A stretch of DNA of 32,413 bases from assembly GCA_938006875.1 (NCBI GenBank), contig CALLMJ010000034.1, positions 1 to 32,413 on the forward strand, given 5' to 3'. Of this stretch, positions 31,773 through 32,413 are shown piece after piece. The notes under the pieces are model-generated. The model saw only the letters and a list, made by a program, of their open reading frames with translations. It searched no databases and was not told the origin of the DNA. Position 1 is the first letter of the stretch. Each line of letters begins with the position of its first letter. Both the position numbers and the translations under genes were made by a program. This DNA comes from an uncultured Bacteroidia bacterium (GTDB lineage: Bacteria; Bacteroidota; Bacteroidia; J057; CALLMJ01).

Positions 31773-32413
31773 CGAAACGACCGTGAAGACATAGAAAACA
31801 TTACCATACTCGGATACCGCGTGTTGTATGAACTACAAAACTACAACACTAATCCCCGAACCGAAGGTAAACAGCGCCAGGAAGCTTATTATAATTATTT
31901 CAGAGGAAACGACCCCAGCAAGCACGCTTCTTACGTAGGCTTTCACAAAGAAGCTTTAGTAAAAAATGTGTATAATGACATTGACATACGCTACTACTTT
32001 GATAAAAGCTTTTTACGCTATGATTACATTGTACACCCAGGCGCAGACCCTGCGCAAATAAAGTTTAAGCTACGTGGACAGTACAACGACTTTGTAAAAG
32101 ACGGAAAGATTGTTTACACTACCCGTTTTGGTGAAGTGCAATTGGCTGAGTTGAATACTTATCAGGATAAAAATTCTATAGCAAGCAAATTTGTGAAACA
32201 GGGAGATGTTTATTCCATAGTCTTTGGTAATTATGACCCAAGTAAAGACTTGATAATTGACCCTTTGATTTACTCTACCTTTATTGGAGGAAGTGTATAC
32301 GACAGGAGTGAAGATATAGCTATTGACCAGAACGGTAACGCTTACGTTACGGGTTCAACGAATTCTCCTGATTACGATGGTGATAACACCAAGCAATTTC
32401 AAATTACAAATTA
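31771..32413 (+). pseudogene. SBBP-repeat (beta-propeller) surface protein, 5' truncated; runs off the right edge
   Basis: An open frame without start codon begins right after the CPBP fragment and continues to the window end. The visible part is the N-terminal domain typical of SBBP-repeat proteins: YNYFRGNDPSKHASYVGFHK, VKNVYNDIDIRYYFDKS, YDYIVHPGADPAQIKFKL, then the first propeller-repeat unit (STFIGGSVYDRSEDIAIDQN, GNAYVTGSTNS). The signal peptide and the first 60 or so residues expected upstream are missing, and a TAG stop at 31743 closes the frame. Its codons use more G and C than the neighbours. The gene was probably cut by the duplication event. If the rest is intact it would be a large secreted protein, perhaps with a C-terminal sorting domain. 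Confidence 0.8.

Noticed and set aside
1-32413. CRISPR array, tRNA, rRNA or phage structural genes
   Set aside because: No regularly spaced direct repeats, no cloverleaf sequence ending in CCA, no rRNA signature and no capsid, tail or integrase gene were seen.

Overview
The window looks like chromosomal DNA of a low-GC member of the Bacteroidota. The evidence is the content and the signals: paired TonB-dependent receptor and DUF4249 genes, a DUF7033 polysaccharide-deacetylase-like protein, DUF1599, DUF4337, an SBBP-repeat surface protein, a stand-alone methylmalonyl-CoA mutase, and Bacteroidota-type -7 boxes (TAnnTTTG) in front of many genes, with almost no Shine-Dalgarno sites. I cannot name the genus.

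Layout. 1-8024 is read on the minus strand: a methylmalonyl-CoA mutase that runs off the left edge, a MetA-type outer-membrane barrel, a DUF4249 lipoprotein with its TonB-dependent receptor, and a second TonB-dependent plug receptor. After a 560-base gap, 8586-11824 runs on the plus strand: an O-antigen ligase-like protein, lgt and a DUF481 barrel. 12077-21982 is ordinary core content on both strands: DUF7033 protein, mltD-like lytic transglycosylase, tatA, a small barrel, hutI, an operon of MlaD-family protein, DUF1599 and a helical-repeat protein, a 60-residue acidic protein, a small outer-membrane protein and a CPBP-family membrane protease.

22001-31772 is an accessory segment. It begins with a mosaic repeat and a decayed IS481-like transposase. 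Next comes a tight three-gene operon (22650-27143) made of a DUF262-HNH protein (GmrSD-like), a second DUF262 protein and a 181-residue protein. I read the 181-residue protein as a stand-alone copy of the second protein's C-terminal domain. Then follow an orphan umuD-like gene, a lipoprotein, a DUF4337 membrane protein, sbcD without an adjacent sbcC, and pseB. The far end carries an inverted, decayed copy of the CPBP 3' end plus the same mosaic repeat, which abuts a 5'-truncated SBBP-repeat gene. The three-gene operon is the best candidate for an undescribed (probably anti-phage) system.

A dispersed GC-richer repeat family occurs at five places (3413-3585, 10871-11040, 11895-12018, 22001-22059, 31611-31669). 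Most copies run from a GGGCG end to a CCCTYACGC end. In two places it sits inside the 5' end of a gene for an exported protein and is translated through, in different frames. This resembles the behaviour of Rickettsia palindromic elements. I see no tRNA, rRNA or CRISPR array.
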